The notes: a model not told the origin generated them from the sequence alone. A stretch of DNA of 64,000 bases from CAWHYG01 sp963833505 (GCA_963833505.1 CAWHYG010000007.1:806001-870000), one strand, 5' to 3'. Shown: positions 35,361 through 46,320, counted from the first letter of the stretch. Made by a program: numbers and translations.

Positions 35361-37397
35361 ATGCGTTTCAGTTGGAAGGTACTTGCCCTGGCCCTGCTGT
35401 TCCTGGGCCTGGCCGCACCGGTGTTCGCCAGCGTCCCCAAGATCATCATCGGCGAGAGCTTCGACTTCGCCACCTGACCCTACTGCCCTGACGCCCGGTG
35501 CGGGCTCATGCAGCTTACGACCCAGTATCCGCTCAGCTTCATCGAACTCGACGAGGAGTTCTCGGGCCACTTCGCCAACCAGTACACGACCGCGCGAGAG
35601 CACTGGTACGGGGTCACCGGCGCTCCCACCGTCTATTTCGACGGCGGCAACGACATCGTCGGAAGCTACGGCTCTTGCGGCTCGAACTACTCCGCCTACC
35701 TCTCCACCTACAACTCCATCATGCAGTCGGACAACGGGCTGAGCCCCGTCTCGATCGCCGGAACGTTTACGATCAACGGCAGCACGGCCAACCTCTCCGC
35801 CACTTTCACGCTGGTCGACTCGTACAACGTCGGCAGCGTGCAGGCGACCTTCTTCCTCTATGAGAACAACATCATCTACTGCTGCGACCCGAAGGGACAC
35901 AGCATCTGGCAGCGCATCGTACGCGTGATCGACTCCAAGCCGATCACGACCCTGATCAACCAGGGCGACGTCGCCACCGCGACCAGCACGATGACGATCG
36001 ATCCGACCTGGGTTTCGAGCAACCTCCAGGCCTGCGTGGTCCTGGAACATCCCACCAAGGGCATCATCCAGTCCAGCATGCTGCCGCCTTACGACCTGTT
36101 GCTGAACCTGACCCAGAAGGTCGCCTCGGCGCCCAACGGCAACGCCACGATCACGTTCCCGGCCTCGGTCTGGAACTTCTCCACCGTCAACGATCCGGTC
36201 ACCATCACGGTCGATCAGGGCGCCGGATGGCCGACCGACTTCCAGGTCCAGGGCGACCCCACCTGGTACACGAGCCACACCGTGACCATGACCGGCAATC
36301 AGACCCTGCCCCTCACGATCCGGATCCAGACCGACGTGACCAAGAAGATCGGGACGGCCGGGATCACCGCCACCTCGGGCAACTCCGGGTACATGACGGC
36401 GGACAGCGTCCAGGTCTTCAACATGGGGCCGGCCATCCTCTTCGTGGATGACGACAACGGAGCCACCTACCAAGGGTACGGCTTTGATCAGCCGTTCCGG
36501 GACGCCCTCGACAAGCTCGGGTACTTGTACACCTGGTGGGACATCTCGAACGGCCACGGCGGCGCCGCCCCGCTTTTCGCGGACGAGAACGGCTACGACG
36601 CGATCGTCTGGCAGACGGCCTACCAGCAGTCCAGCTTCCTCGGGGACGCCCAGACGTCCGGCCTCGAGACCTTCATGGACAACGGCGGACGCCTCTACCT
36701 CGACAGCATGGACTACCTGACCGTCGCCGGGTCGCCCAACGCCTTCACGGCCTACCTCGGACTGACCTCCTGGACGAACAACACCAAGGCATCCTCGGAG
36801 ATCGGCATCCCCGGCGATCCCATCTCGGACGGTCTCAACCTGCCGCTCAACTGGCCGACCCCGGGAGCCAACCGGACCGACACCCTCGTTCCGGGTGCCA
36901 CTGCCGCCGGCATCCTGAAGAGCGACACCGGCTACATCAACGCGGTCCGGAACCAGGTCAACACCAAGGCGCGGGTGGTGTTCTCCACGGTGCCGCAGAA
37001 CGTCTTCAGCACCACCGACCCGGATCCCAACAACAACGCGGCGGTCATGGGCCGGATCATGACCTGGATCCTGAATACCGACATCACGGCCGCGCCCGAG
37101 CAGGCGGCCGGAAGGTCCTCCATCCTGCGGATCAATCCGAACCCGCTGGGCGGCCAGACCCAGCTCAGCTTCCAGCTCTCCCCCGCAGCAGCGGGCGGAC
37201 CAGTCCATCTCGTTCTGGCCGATGCCGCCGGGCGGGTCGTCCGGAACCTGATCAGCGGGCCGGTTGCGCCGGGCACGCGCACCGCCAACTGGGACGGGCA
37301 TGACGACTCCGGCCGGACGCTTCCGGCAGGGATCTACTTCGCGCGCCTCCAGACGACGGAAGGCGAATCTTCCGCCAAGCTCGTGCTCTTGAAGTAG
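35361..37397 (+). CDS. Omp28-like secreted selenoprotein (UPYC), copy 1
   Basis: 678 residues if UGA 35475-35477 is read as selenocysteine (residue 39). GAGGAGG precedes ATG 35361; the frame is open on both sides of the UGA. Signal peptide (1-24), then a thioredoxin-like domain: IIIGESFDFAT-U-PYC (redox motif, Cys42), cis-Pro-like GAPTVYFDGG. Then an Omp28-type domain (STANLSATFTLVD, YCCDPKGH), an Ig-like segment (PTDFQVQGDPTWY), a ThuA/GATase-like Rossmann domain (AILFVDDDNG, YDAIVWQTAYQ, GGRLYLDSMDYL) and a FlgD-like Ig C-terminus (LVLADAAGRVVRNL). A hairpin follows the UGA. The fourth paralogue has Cys at the UGA position. Likely an exported thiol-disulfide enzyme. If Sec is not inserted, only a 38-residue peptide results. 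Confidence 0.85.
35483..35513 (+). promoter_or_regulatory. Predicted bacterial SECIS hairpin, copy 1
   Basis: Outer stem CTGC (35483-35486) with GCAG (35510-35513), then an internal loop. Inner stem GCCCG (35493-35497) with CGGGC (35501-35505) closes a GTG loop (35498-35500). The loop G lies 21 nt after the UGA, inside the 16-37 nt range known for bacterial SECIS. The inner-stem pairs differ from those of copies 3 and 4 but are fully complementary. Confidence 0.75.
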
Positions 37398-37411
37398 CTC
37401 GCCTCAATCTT

Positions 37412-37427
37412 GGGAACGCGCGTTCCC
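37412..37427. other. Perfect 16-bp palindrome in the 37398-37816 gap
   Basis: GGGAACGCGCGTTCCC, 14 nt after the stop of Omp28-like copy 1, without a following T run, so it is only a weak terminator candidate. The rest of the 419-nt gap contains no gene or convincing promoter; unlike the other copies, no TGATATAAT-type element was found before the gene at 37817. Confidence 0.5.
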
Positions 37428-37816
37428 GGCCTCCTCGCGGCCGTCCTGAGCAATCGGGACGGCCGCCGGCTTGTGGGACCGCCGTTTCTACAGATCCGGG
37501 GCGCACGCCGGTCGACTCGATCCTCACCGAAGGGCAGGGCCACGCAGGCCGGCCGACCTGATCCGCTCCGGAGGGCAGGGCCGCGGCGGCGGACCGAGAA
37601 GGCCGGGACGCCTCCGGAGAACGCGACGCGCGATATTGCTCGTGAAAACAGGCACGTATCCATTTGTGAAAGGAATCACCGCTGAAATCGGGAGGATTCC
37701 GCTCATTGCGTGATAGGCTCGACGGTTCCCGACGCGTGTGGCCTGAAGCCCGCAGCTTTCCAGCCACCCGAACCAATCATCCAGCGTTCGCTCTCGACAT
37801 CTAGAGGAGGTTTCTG

Positions 37817-39865
37817 ATGCGTTTCCGATGGACGGCGCCCTTCGCGCTCTTCTGTCTACTCGCGATCCTCGCTGGCCGGGCCCTGGCCGGCGTTCCGACT
37901 GTCGTGTTCGTCGACGAATTCGGGTTCCAGACCTGCCCGTACTGCCCCAATTCGATTTGCGCGGTCGAAGAGCTTCAAAGCCAGTATCCCAACCAGGTGA
38001 TCTGGGCGGACGAGCATACCTCCGAACACTTCTCCAATCAGTACACCGTCGCCCGGGCCAACTGGTACGGCGTGAACGCGGCGCCCACCGCGTTCTTCAA
38101 CGGCGGGGGCGAGACGATCGGCGACTACGGATCCTGCGCGGCCAACTACGGCATCTACCAGCCGATCGTGGCCAACCTGCTGACGCAGAACAGCGGCCTG
38201 AGCCCGGTCTCGATCACCGGCACCTTCGCGATCAACGGCAGCACGGCCAATCTCTCCGCCACCTTCACCCTGGTCGATCCGGTCAACCTGGGCACGGTGC
38301 GGGCCTCCTTCTTCCTGCTGGAGGACGACATCACCTACTGCTGCGACGCCCACGGCGGCAATCAGTGGCATCACATCACCCGGGTGATCGACTACCAGCC
38401 GGTCACCACCCTGATCAACCAGGGGGACACCGCCACCGCGAACAGCACGATGACCCTGGATCCCTCCTGGAACACCAACAACCTCATGGCCTGCGTGGTC
38501 CTGGAACATCCGAGCAATCCCAAGCAGATCATCCAGGCCAGCATGCTGCCTCCGAACGACGTCACGCTGTCCACGCCGCAGCAGGTGCTTTCCATCCCCC
38601 AGGGCAGCAACGCGGCCACCTTCGCGCTGTCGGTCTTCAACTTCTCCACGGCCAACGACCCGGTGACGCTCTCCGTTGATCAGAACGCCGGCTGGCCGAC
38701 CGACTTCCAGATCCAGGGCGACCCGAACTGGTATACGAGCAAGCAGATCACTCTCGCAGGCAGCCAGACCATCGCGGTCACCCTGCGCGTCCAGACCGAC
38801 GCGAACAAACGGACCGGCACGGCCGATTTTACCGCCTATTCGGGGAACGCCGGGCGCTCGCAATCGCTGAGCTTCCTCGTCTTCAACCTGTCCCCGGCCA
38901 TTCTCTTCGTGGATGACGACAACGGTGGGTCGTACAACGGAGTGCCGTACGACCAGCCCTATCGGGACGGACTGGACCAGAACGGATACCTCTACACCTG
39001 GTGGGACGTGGCCAACGGCTATGGGGGCGTCACCCCCTCCGCGGCCGCCATGGTGGGATACGACGCGGTCGTCTGGCAGACCGCCTACCAGACCGGCGGT
39101 TTCCTGGCCGATCCGGAGATCAAGGCCATCGAGTCCTACCTCGACTCGGGCGGACGCCTCTATCTGAACAGCATGGACTACTTGAGCGTCATCAACGGAC
39201 CGACCACGTTCACGACGAACTACCTCGGAGTGGCCTCCTGGACCAACAACACGAAGGCGAACACCGAGAACGGCGTCTCCGGGGATCCGATCTCGGACGG
39301 CCTCACGCTTCCGCTCACCTGGCCGGCGCCGGGGGCCAACCGGACCGACACCCTGGTCCCGACCTCGAACGCGGTCGCGATCTTCCAGAACGAGAGCGGC
39401 TACGACAATGCGGTCCGGAACACGGTCGGAGCGCAGGGCCGCGTGGTCTTCCTGACCTTCCCCCAGAACGTCCTCAGCACGTCCGCGCCCGATCCGAACA
39501 ACAACAAGTCGACGATGGGCCGGATCCTGAGCTGGATCCTCACGACCGACGTCACCGCGGCGCCGGAACCGGTCGCGGGACGGACCGGCTTCCTGACCGC
39601 GAACCCGAATCCGCTTCACTCCTCGGCTGAGCTCAGCTTCCGCCTGTCCACCCAGGCGGCGGCGGGTCCCGTCCAGCTCGAGCTTCTGGACGCGAACGGA
39701 CGCGTGATCCGAAGCCTTCTGGACGGTCGGACGACCGCCGGGGCCGAAACGGCGGTCTGGGACGGCCGGGATGCTGCGGGACGGACCGTTCCCTCGGGCA
39801 TCTACTTTGCGCGTTTGAAGAGCATCGACGGAGAGTCGACGGCCAAGCTCGTCATGCTGCGATGA
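37817..39865 (+). CDS. Omp28-like secreted protein, cysteine form (CPYC), copy 2
   Basis: 682 residues with the same domain order as copies 1, 3 and 4. A signal peptide (about 1-24) is followed by a thioredoxin-like domain with VDEFGFQTCPYCPNSIC, where Cys occupies the position of UGA in the other three. Then come the cis-Pro-like AAPTAFFNGG, Omp28-type domain (DAHGGNQWHHITRVIDYQPV), Ig-like segment, ThuA-like domain (ILFVDDDNGGSYN; VVWQTAYQTGG) and a FlgD-like C-terminus (LELLDANGRVIRSLL). AGGAGGTTTCTG before the ATG is the same ribosome site as in its sisters. No hairpin can be folded after the TGC. It is the natural cysteine homologue supporting the Sec reading of the others. Confidence 0.92.
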   Translation: MRFRWTAPFALFCLLAILAGRALAGVPTVVFVDEFGFQTCPYCPNSICAVEELQSQYPNQVIWADEHTSEHFSNQYTVARANWYGVNAAPTAFFNGGGETIGDYGSCAANYGIYQPIVANLLTQNSGLSPVSITGTFAINGSTANLSATFTLVDPVNLGTVRASFFLLEDDITYCCDAHGGNQWHHITRVIDYQPVTTLINQGDTATANSTMTLDPSWNTNNLMACVVLEHPSNPKQIIQASMLPPNDVTLSTPQQVLSIPQGSNAATFALSVFNFSTANDPVTLSVDQNAGWPTDFQIQGDPNWYTSKQITLAGSQTIAVTLRVQTDANKRTGTADFTAYSGNAGRSQSLSFLVFNLSPAILFVDDDNGGSYNGVPYDQPYRDGLDQNGYLYTWWDVANGYGGVTPSAAAMVGYDAVVWQTAYQTGGFLADPEIKAIESYLDSGGRLYLNSMDYLSVINGPTTFTTNYLGVASWTNNTKANTENGVSGDPISDGLTLPLTWPAPGANRTDTLVPTSNAVAIFQNESGYDNAVRNTVGAQGRVVFLTFPQNVLSTSAPDPNNNKSTMGRILSWILTTDVTAAPEPVAGRTGFLTANPNPLHSSAELSFRLSTQAAAGPVQLELLDANGRVIRSLLDGRTTAGAETAVWDGRDAAGRTVPSGIYFARLKSIDGESTAKLVMLR

Positions 39866-39889
39866 CCTGAGCCGACCCGTCCGCGGGTC

Positions 39890-39936
39890 GTGGGAGGCCG
39901 CTTGCCTTTTACGGGCGAGCGGCCTCCACTTTTTTG
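39890..39936 (+). terminator. Rho-independent terminator after Omp28-like copy 2
   Basis: GGAGGCCGCT and AGCGGCCTCC form a long GC-rich stem, extended by GTG/CAC at the base. The loop region is about TGCCTTTTACGGGCG, and it is followed by CTTTTTTG. Starts 25 nt after the stop codon. Confidence 0.85.
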
Positions 39937-40011
39937 TGTTTGGGGCGGTTCGACAGCGCGGTCACGGCTATTATTGCGATGCAGTCGCGCAATCTTGTCA
40001 GCTTATCGTTT

Positions 40012-40044
40012 TTGATGACCTCAATCCTAACGCCATGATACAAT
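40012..40044 (+). promoter_or_regulatory. Extended -10 promoter before Omp28-like copy 3
   Basis: TTGATG (40012-40017), 21-nt spacer ending in TGA, then TACAAT (40039-40044), about 100 nt before the start. It has the same layout as the elements before copies 1 and 4. Confidence 0.6.
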
Positions 40045-40140
40045 TGACTCGGCTGAATGGGTGCCGGAGCGGGAACCGCATCCTGCTCCTGGCACCCCCA
40101 GATTCCATCAACCTACGTCTTTTGATCCGAGGAGGTCCTG

Positions 40141-42189
40141 ATGCGCATCGGCGGGAAGGTTCTCTTGGCCTCGCTGCTCCTTCTCATGGGCGCGGCCGGC
40201 CTGGTTTCGGCCGGCGTTCCCAAGGTGATCTTCGTCGACGAGTTCGGATTCCAGACCTGACCCTACTGCCCTTACGCGCGGTGCGCGCTGGCAGAGCTTC
40301 AGACGAACTATCCCAACGCTTTCATCTACACGGACATGGAGTACTCCGGCCATTTCGTCAACCCATACACGTTGGCGCGGATCAGCTGGTACGGTGTCGG
40401 GGCCTTCCCGTCCGTTTTCTTCGACGGCGGCAACAATGAAGTCGGCGCCGGCGCCTGCGCCAGCGCCTACAACACCTATCAGCCGGTCCTGACCGCGCTG
40501 ATGGCCAAGAAAGGCGACATGAGCCCGGTGGAGATCACCGGGACCTACTCGATCAACGGGAGCACCGCCAACATCTCGGCGACCTTCACCCAGGTTGATC
40601 CGATCACCTTCTCCAACGTGCGGGCGAGCATCTTCCTCTATGAGGACGGCATCACCTATTGCTGCGATCCCGAGGGACACAGCACCTGGGATCGGATGTG
40701 CCGGTACATCGAGTACCACCCGATCACGAGCCTGGTGAACCCGGGAGACCAGGCCACGGTGACGACCGCCATCACCCTCGATCCTTCCTGGAACACCTCC
40801 AACCTGCACGCCTGCATCATCCTCGAGAATGCCGCCAATCCCAAGGAGATCTACCAGGCGAGCATGTTGCCGGCGAAGGGCAACGACTACTCGCTCTCGG
40901 TGCCGGTCCAGCTCTCCTCCTGCCCCGGCGGAACCGGAATCGTCACCTTCCCGGCCACGCTCTGGAACCTTCAGGGGGCTACGGACGACTTCAACGTGAC
41001 CGTTGACCAGGCGTCCGGCTGGCCGACCGACTTCCAGGTTCAGGGTGATCCGAACTGGTACACCAGCCACACGGTGGCGCTCGCGGCGAATCAGACCGCC
41101 CAGATCACGATCCGCATGCAGACCGACGCGACCAAGCGCATCGGGACGGGCGACTTCAGCGCGAAATCCATCAACACGGGCCGGCTCCAGTCGGTGGCCT
41201 TGCGCCTCTTCAACGGCTCGCCTGCCATCCTCTTCGTGAACCAGGACATGGACGGCAGCTACAACGGCGTGTCCTACGCGCAGGCCTATATCGACGGCCT
41301 GAACCAGAACGGCTACCTCTTCGATCAGTGGGACGCGACCGCCGATCACGGCGGCTCGGGCCCCGGCTATGACGACGAGCTGGGTTACGACGCCATCGTC
41401 TGGGAAACCGGATGGATGACGGGCGGCATGCTCACGGATTCCGAGACGGCCAGCCTGGAAATGTACCTGAATGGAGGCGGCCGCCTCTTCCTCGACGGCA
41501 TCGGCTATCTGAACAGCACGTCACCGTCCGACTTCACGCAGAACTATCTCGGGATCTCCTCGTGGACCCTGGACACCAAGGCCTCCACCGAGTACGGGAT
41601 CACCGGCGATCCGATCACGAGCGGGATGACCCTACCTCTGAGCTGGCCGGCGCCCGCCGCCAACAAGGTGGACACGGTCGTCCCCGGCTCAACCGCCTCC
41701 ACCATCCTGCAGAACGAGGTCGGCAATTCCAACGCGATCCGGAACACGTACGGCACGAGCGCGCGGATCGTCTTCTCCACGGTCCCGCAGAGCGTTTACA
41801 GCACGTCCGCTCCGAATCCGAACAACAACAAGACGCTCGTCGGCAACATCATGTCCTGGATCCTCACCACGACCATCGTGAGCGTCCCCGGCCCCGTGGC
41901 CGCGAACAACTCGATGCTGGTGGTGAACCCGAACCCGCTGCACCAGACCACGCAGCTCAGCTATCGGCTCTCGCCGAAGGCGGCGTCCGGTCCGGTGTCG
42001 CTGGTGCTGGTGGATCCGGCCGGCCGCACGGTTCGCACGCTCGTCAGCGGGCCGACCGTTCCGGGCGCCCGAACCATCACCTGGGACGGCAAGGACCAGT
42101 CCGGGCGGTTGGTTCCCGGCGGCATCTACTTCGCGCGGCTGAAGAGCGCGGACGGCGCTTCGACCTCGAAGCTCGTCCTGCTGCGCTGA
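40141..42189 (+). CDS. Omp28-like secreted selenoprotein (UPYC), copy 3
   Basis: 682 residues with UGA 40258-40260 read as selenocysteine 40. ATG 40141 follows GAGGAGGTCCTG. Signal peptide (1-24, ending LVSAG), thioredoxin-like domain VDEFGFQT-U-PYCPYARC with Cys43 as resolving thiol, cis-Pro-like AFPSVFFDGG, Omp28-type domain (YCCDPEGHSTWDRM), Ig-like segment, ThuA-like domain (ILFVNQDMDGSYN; YDAIVWETGWM; GGRLFLDGIGYL) and FlgD-like C-terminus (LVLVDPAGRTVRTL). Codons either side of the UGA are conserved with copy 2 at the protein level (FVDEFGFQT). Very similar to copy 4 over its full length. Flanked by its own promoter and a strong terminator. Selenocysteine machinery genes are not in the window. 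Confidence 0.87.
40266..40294 (+). promoter_or_regulatory. Predicted bacterial SECIS hairpin, copy 3
   Basis: Outer stem CTGCC (40266-40270) with GGCAG (40290-40294); inner stem CGCGC (40275-40279) with GCGCG (40283-40287); apical loop GGT (40280-40282), starting 20 nt after the UGA. An apical loop with G at its first positions is the feature SelB recognises in known bacterial elements. Confidence 0.8.
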
Positions 42190-42219
42190 TCACTCCAGCG
42201 TCGAATCACCCTCGTCGAC

Positions 42220-42251
42220 GGGAGCGCGGTTCCGGCCGCGCTCCCTTTTTT
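42220..42251 (+). terminator. Rho-independent terminator after Omp28-like copy 3
   Basis: Perfect 10-bp stem GGGAGCGCGG (42220-42229) / CCGCGCTCCC (42236-42245), loop TTCCGG, then TTTTTT. A textbook intrinsic terminator 30 nt after the stop. Confidence 0.95.
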
Positions 42252-42371
42252 CGCGGCCGCAGGCCGCCGACTTCGCCTGCCGTGGACGGGAGTCGGAGGA
42301 CGTTGTCAATTCTTCCTGACTCGCGTGCGTTTTCCCTTTGGGGAATATCCGGATCTGGTGTGTTTTCCAGC

Positions 42372-42401
42372 TTGGGATTGCCCGCATCGACCGCGTATAA
42401 T
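42372..42401 (+). promoter_or_regulatory. Promoter before LVIVD-repeat gene 1
   Basis: -35 TTGGGA (42372-42377), 18-nt spacer, perfect -10 TATAAT (42396-42401), 116 nt before the start codon. With the upstream terminator this makes the LVIVD gene its own unit. Confidence 0.65.
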
Positions 42402-42517
42402 CATGCTGGGTGGAATTTCCGGCCGCCACCCGGCCGCACCTGGATGCGCATCGGGGGGAATCGAAGCGGACGAGAGGATGCCGGAGGGCATCCGGAGGAA
42501 TGGGAAGGACGTGCCGC

Positions 42518-45500
42518 ATGAGAAGAACTGCCGCTCTGTTCGTCCTCCTGGGAGCAATCTGCATCACCGGACCGGCAGCCGCCGCCGCCAGCCGCTTGGC
42601 AGCCGCCGCCACAAACCGCGCGGCGGCCAGCGTGGGACGCGGACACGGGATCGTAGTTCCCGGCGCTCGCACCAGCCCCTGTTCGGGTTCCGAATTCCTG
42701 TTGAACGCGGACGGCAGTTATGAGGCCGCCTACACCTGGTCCTACGGCGGCGAAGCGGCTCCCTACTACGGTGCTTTCGCCGAAGGCTACAACGCGGCCG
42801 GAACGTGCTGCGGACAGCAGTATGCCCTGACGACCTCGACCGGGATGTACAGCGGTCAGACGCTCGACGCCTATCTCTGGGACTCGGACGGAGACAAGCC
42901 GACGAACGTGGAGCAAGTGGATGTGGGCATTCCCATCTCCGCGCCCGGAATCTGGCCCAACGTGACGCGGTACGATATCAACACCACGGATGCCCCCGTC
43001 TTCGGCAGCTTTTTCGTCGGCTACTGGGGCGAGTGGCCGGGCGCGAAAGCCGGATGGTATTGCGCCGCTGACCTGGACGGCTTCGGCGGATTGCCCCGGA
43101 CTGACATCGCCCCCGGCATCGGCTATCCCACAGGTTGGCACGACGTCTCGGTGGTCTGAGGCCCGACCCAGGCGCTGGGCATCGGGGCCTATGTCGTGTC
43201 GGCACCGTGGCCGCCGCCGGGCGCCTGCTGTTTCCCTGACGGAACCTGCACCCAGTTGCTGGAGACCGAATGCCAAGCCACCTGGCTGGGGCCCTTGACG
43301 AGCTGCACCGCTTGTCCCCCCCCGGTTCAAGGCGCCTGCTGCGGATCCGACGGCCGATGCGTTCTCACCACCCAGGCTCAATGCCGGACCGGCGACTGGC
43401 GCATCAACCTCTCGTGCAATCCCAATCCCTGTCCCCCGGTTCCCCTCGGCGCCTGCTGCATCAACGCAGTCTGCACCGTCACCCTCCAAACGCAATGCCG
43501 GGGCCAGTGGCTGGGCCCGGATACGATCTGCGATCCGAATCCGTGCCCGGGCGGAAACGGGGACGGCGGCCAGTGCATCCAGTTCGCGGACTATCCTCAC
43601 TGGGTAGGAGGCGTGCTGCTGCCGCCCCGGGGCATCGACCTCGCGGTCTCGGGCACGATCGCCTGTGTCGAGACCGATGGCGGTCTCCAGGTCGTCGACG
43701 TCAGCCGGCCGGACAGCCCCGAGCGGGTCGGCCAGCTCGGAACGAATGAAGGACAAGGCCTGGCGGCCTACGGCGGCATGGCCTACCTGGCCGAAAGCAC
43801 CGGTTCCGGGGGCGACCTGCTTTTGATCAACTTCGCGGACCCGGGGCATCCCGCGATCGCAGGGAGCGTGGTGACGAACGGGTCTGCTACCGATGTTGCC
43901 ACCAACGGATCCTACGCCTACGTCACCACCAGCTCCCAGTTTGAGGTCGTGAATGTCCAGAACCCGGCCAGCGCGTACGTCACCGGCAGCCTGGCCACCG
44001 GCAGCGCGGCCGGGGTGGCCGTCCAGGGAACAACCGCCTACATCACCGGGGGGCTCGGTTTCGACGTCATCGACGCAACGAACCCCACGGCGCCCAAGAT
44101 CGTGGGCCACATGAATACGCCGGGGGCCGGAAACCGGGTGGCCGTGGCGGACACACTGGCCTACGTGGCGGACGGCGCCTCCGGGCTTCTCGTGATCGAC
44201 ATCGCGCGCCCGGCCAATCCCACGATTCTGGGCAGCGTTCCGTGCCTCGCCGGAGATGTGGCCGTCTCGGGCGGATCCGCCTACGTCATGGACGCCAACA
44301 CCGGGATCTTCATCATCGACGTCTCGGATCCACGAGATCCCTATACACGGTGCATTGTCCCGCTTCCCAACCAGGGGTCGGCCATCGCTGTGTCGGCCGG
44401 TCTGGCGTACGCCACGGATTCGGCCGGTGGTTTCGAGATTGCGGATGTGTCAAGCGCGAAGTGCGTGCCCGTCGTGGGCCACATCGACATGCCCGGCAGC
44501 ATCGGAGGCCTGACCTGTTCCGGCACCGTCGCCTATTGCGCGGACTCGGAAGCGGGACTGCAGGTGATCGACATCTCGGATCCTCAGAACCCTCAGATCG
44601 AAGGCAGCCTCTCGCTCCCGTCGTATGCGGCCGCAGACATCGCCGTTTCCGGCTCGTATGCCTATATCGCCGCCTATGGCCCGGGGGCGCTCGTGGTCGC
44701 CGACGTGTCCAATCCGCGGTCGCCGTCCATCGCCGGCACGATCGGGTTACCCGGCGAGATCGAACACGTGGTCGTAGTCGGCACCCGCGCCTATGTGACC
44801 GGGGATGGCGGAGGCGGACTGGAAGTCATCGACGTGACAGACCCCAAGCAACCTCGATTCGCCGGCTCCGACCCGGACGTGTCGCGGGGCGATTTCGCCG
44901 TGTCGGGCTCCTACGCCTACGTCGTGGATCCCTATCAAGGTCTGCTGGTCATCGACGTCTCGCATTCGGGCGATCCCCGGACCGTCGACCGCTTCACCCT
45001 GCCAGCACTGGGGGGCGGCGTGGCGATCTCGGGGTCGTTCGCGTACATCACGGCGTCGTACCCCGCCAGTTTCCTGGTCGTCGACATCTCGAATCCGCTG
45101 AGCCCACGGATCGTCGGGAACCTGCCGTTCACCTGGAATCCAGCAGGGGTCGCGGTGGCCGGAACCCATGCCTACGTCGGGGATACCGGAATGCAGGTGG
45201 TGGACGTCAGGAACCCATGGGATCCCCGTCTCGTGGGGGGCAGCGCCTTTATCTCCCCTTGGGGGCTCGAACTTGCGCTTTCAGGAAGGCTGGTCTGCGC
45301 GCTCGAGCACAGGGAATTCGCGATCCTGCCCTCGGAGTGCGAGGCGCCGGCTGGAGTCTCCTCGAGCTCCGTCGGTCACGCGTTGAGCCTAGGCATCGAT
45401 CCGAATCCGGCTCCGGGCGCGGCGACGCTCCGCTTCGGGCTGGCTGCCGACGATCGCGCGAGCATCTCCATCCACGACGTGGAGGGTAGACACGTGCGGA

Positions 45501-45652
45501 CCTTGAGCGTCGGCCCCCTGAAAGCCGGCCCTCAGTGCCTCTCCTGGGACGGACGGGACGACGAAGGCCGGCCGGTCCCGGCTGGAATCTATCTGGCCCG
45601 GGTGTCGACCAGCCGAGGCCTATACAGCGCGAGAGTCGTTGTCGTGCGTTGA
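42518..45652 (+). CDS. Secreted LVIVD-repeat propeller protein 1, with an in-frame UGA
   Basis: Signal peptide (ending GPAAAAA), an unknown N-terminal domain (GSYEAAYTWSYGG, FFVGYWGEWPGA), three Cys-rich repeats (GACCFPDGTC, GACCGSDGRC, GACCINAVC), about 13 LVIVD repeats (GLQVVDVSRPDSPERVG type) and a FlgD-like C-terminus. A TGA at 43157-43159 interrupts the frame at the position of Trp (TGG) in the paralogue at 49006. The same frame then stays open for 831 codons. There is no Cys at this site in the paralogue, so this is probably a recent nonsense change or base error rather than Sec. Without readthrough only the first 213 residues are made. ATG 42518 follows GGAAGGA. Confidence 0.8.
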
Positions 45653-45656
45653 CACT

Positions 45657-45995
45657 CCAGCCTGGATCCTGGGGACCAAGCTCGTAAGCGTCCCGGGCTC
45701 CGTGGCCGCGAACGGCCCGGTGCTTTCGATCAACCCGAACCCGCTTCACCGGACCGCGCAGATCAGTGATCGGGTTTCGCCGAAGGCGGCGTCGAGTCCG
45801 GCGTCGCTGGTGCTGACGGACCCCGCGGGCCGCACGGTGCGCACGCTGGCCAGCGGGCCGGCGGCTCCCGGCCTCCGGACCGTCACCTGGGACGGCAAGG
45901 ATCAGTCCGGCCGGTTGGCTCCTGCCGGCATCTACCTCGCGCGCCTGAAGAGCACGGACGGCGCTTCGACCTCGAAGCTCGTTCTACTGAGGTGA
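45657..45995 (+). pseudogene. Relic C-terminus of an Omp28-like gene
   Basis: Starts 5 nt after the LVIVD gene 1 stop and reads PAWILGTKLVSVPGSVAAN, INPNPLHRTAQIS, LTDPAGRTVRTLASGP and a normal stop. This is the last 110 residues of Omp28-like copies 3 and 4, in frame and about 85% identical. No signal peptide, start site or redox domain. A leftover from recombination between tandem Omp28-LVIVD units. Confidence 0.88.
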
Positions 45996-46027
45996 TCTTT
46001 GCCGATTGGCCAAGACCTTCCGGAGAC

Positions 46028-46070
46028 GGGAGAGAAGATGGGGCGCTGAGCCCCTCCGTTCTCCCTTTTC
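46028..46070 (+). terminator. Rho-independent terminator after the Omp28-like relic
   Basis: GGGAGAA with TTCTCCC as outer stem and GGGGC with GCCCC as inner stem, loop GCTGA, followed by CTTTTCTT-type T-rich sequence. It now serves LVIVD gene 1. Confidence 0.75.
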
Positions 46071-46320
46071 TTCTCGTCCTCGGTTCCTGGTTTCCGGCGT
46101 TCCCATGCCCGCCAGACCGACGGCCGTCACCCGCTCGATCCCCCGGATGCAGCGGAGCCGCGACTCCGGCTCTCGATCCGGCTCCCGGGAACCGCACTCG
46201 GCAGGTTAGAGGACGGCACGAGGCTGCGAGCCGCCAGCCGTTCGTGGCTGCCGATCCGGGATCCGCCCATCTTTGCGATCTGGTTTCGCAGCAATGCATG
46301 AAATAGTCTTCTTACCGCAT

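Noticed and set aside
35154..37301. 715-codon minus-strand frame, and similar long antisense frames at 37.9-39.6, 40.1-41.3, 46.8-48.2, 48.8-50.3 and 50.8-52.5 kb
   Set aside because: All lie exactly opposite the Omp28/LVIVD genes and vary with them; they are high-GC shadows without signal peptides or motifs.
37398..37816. Promoter of TGATATAAT type before the Cys copy
   Set aside because: Only TGATAGGCT with no matching upstream TTGRTG at the conserved spacing; too weak to call.
43157..43159. Fourth selenocysteine codon
   Set aside because: Homologous residue is Trp, not Cys, and there is no redox motif; the hairpin downstream is also possible in the TGG paralogue, so it is not specific.
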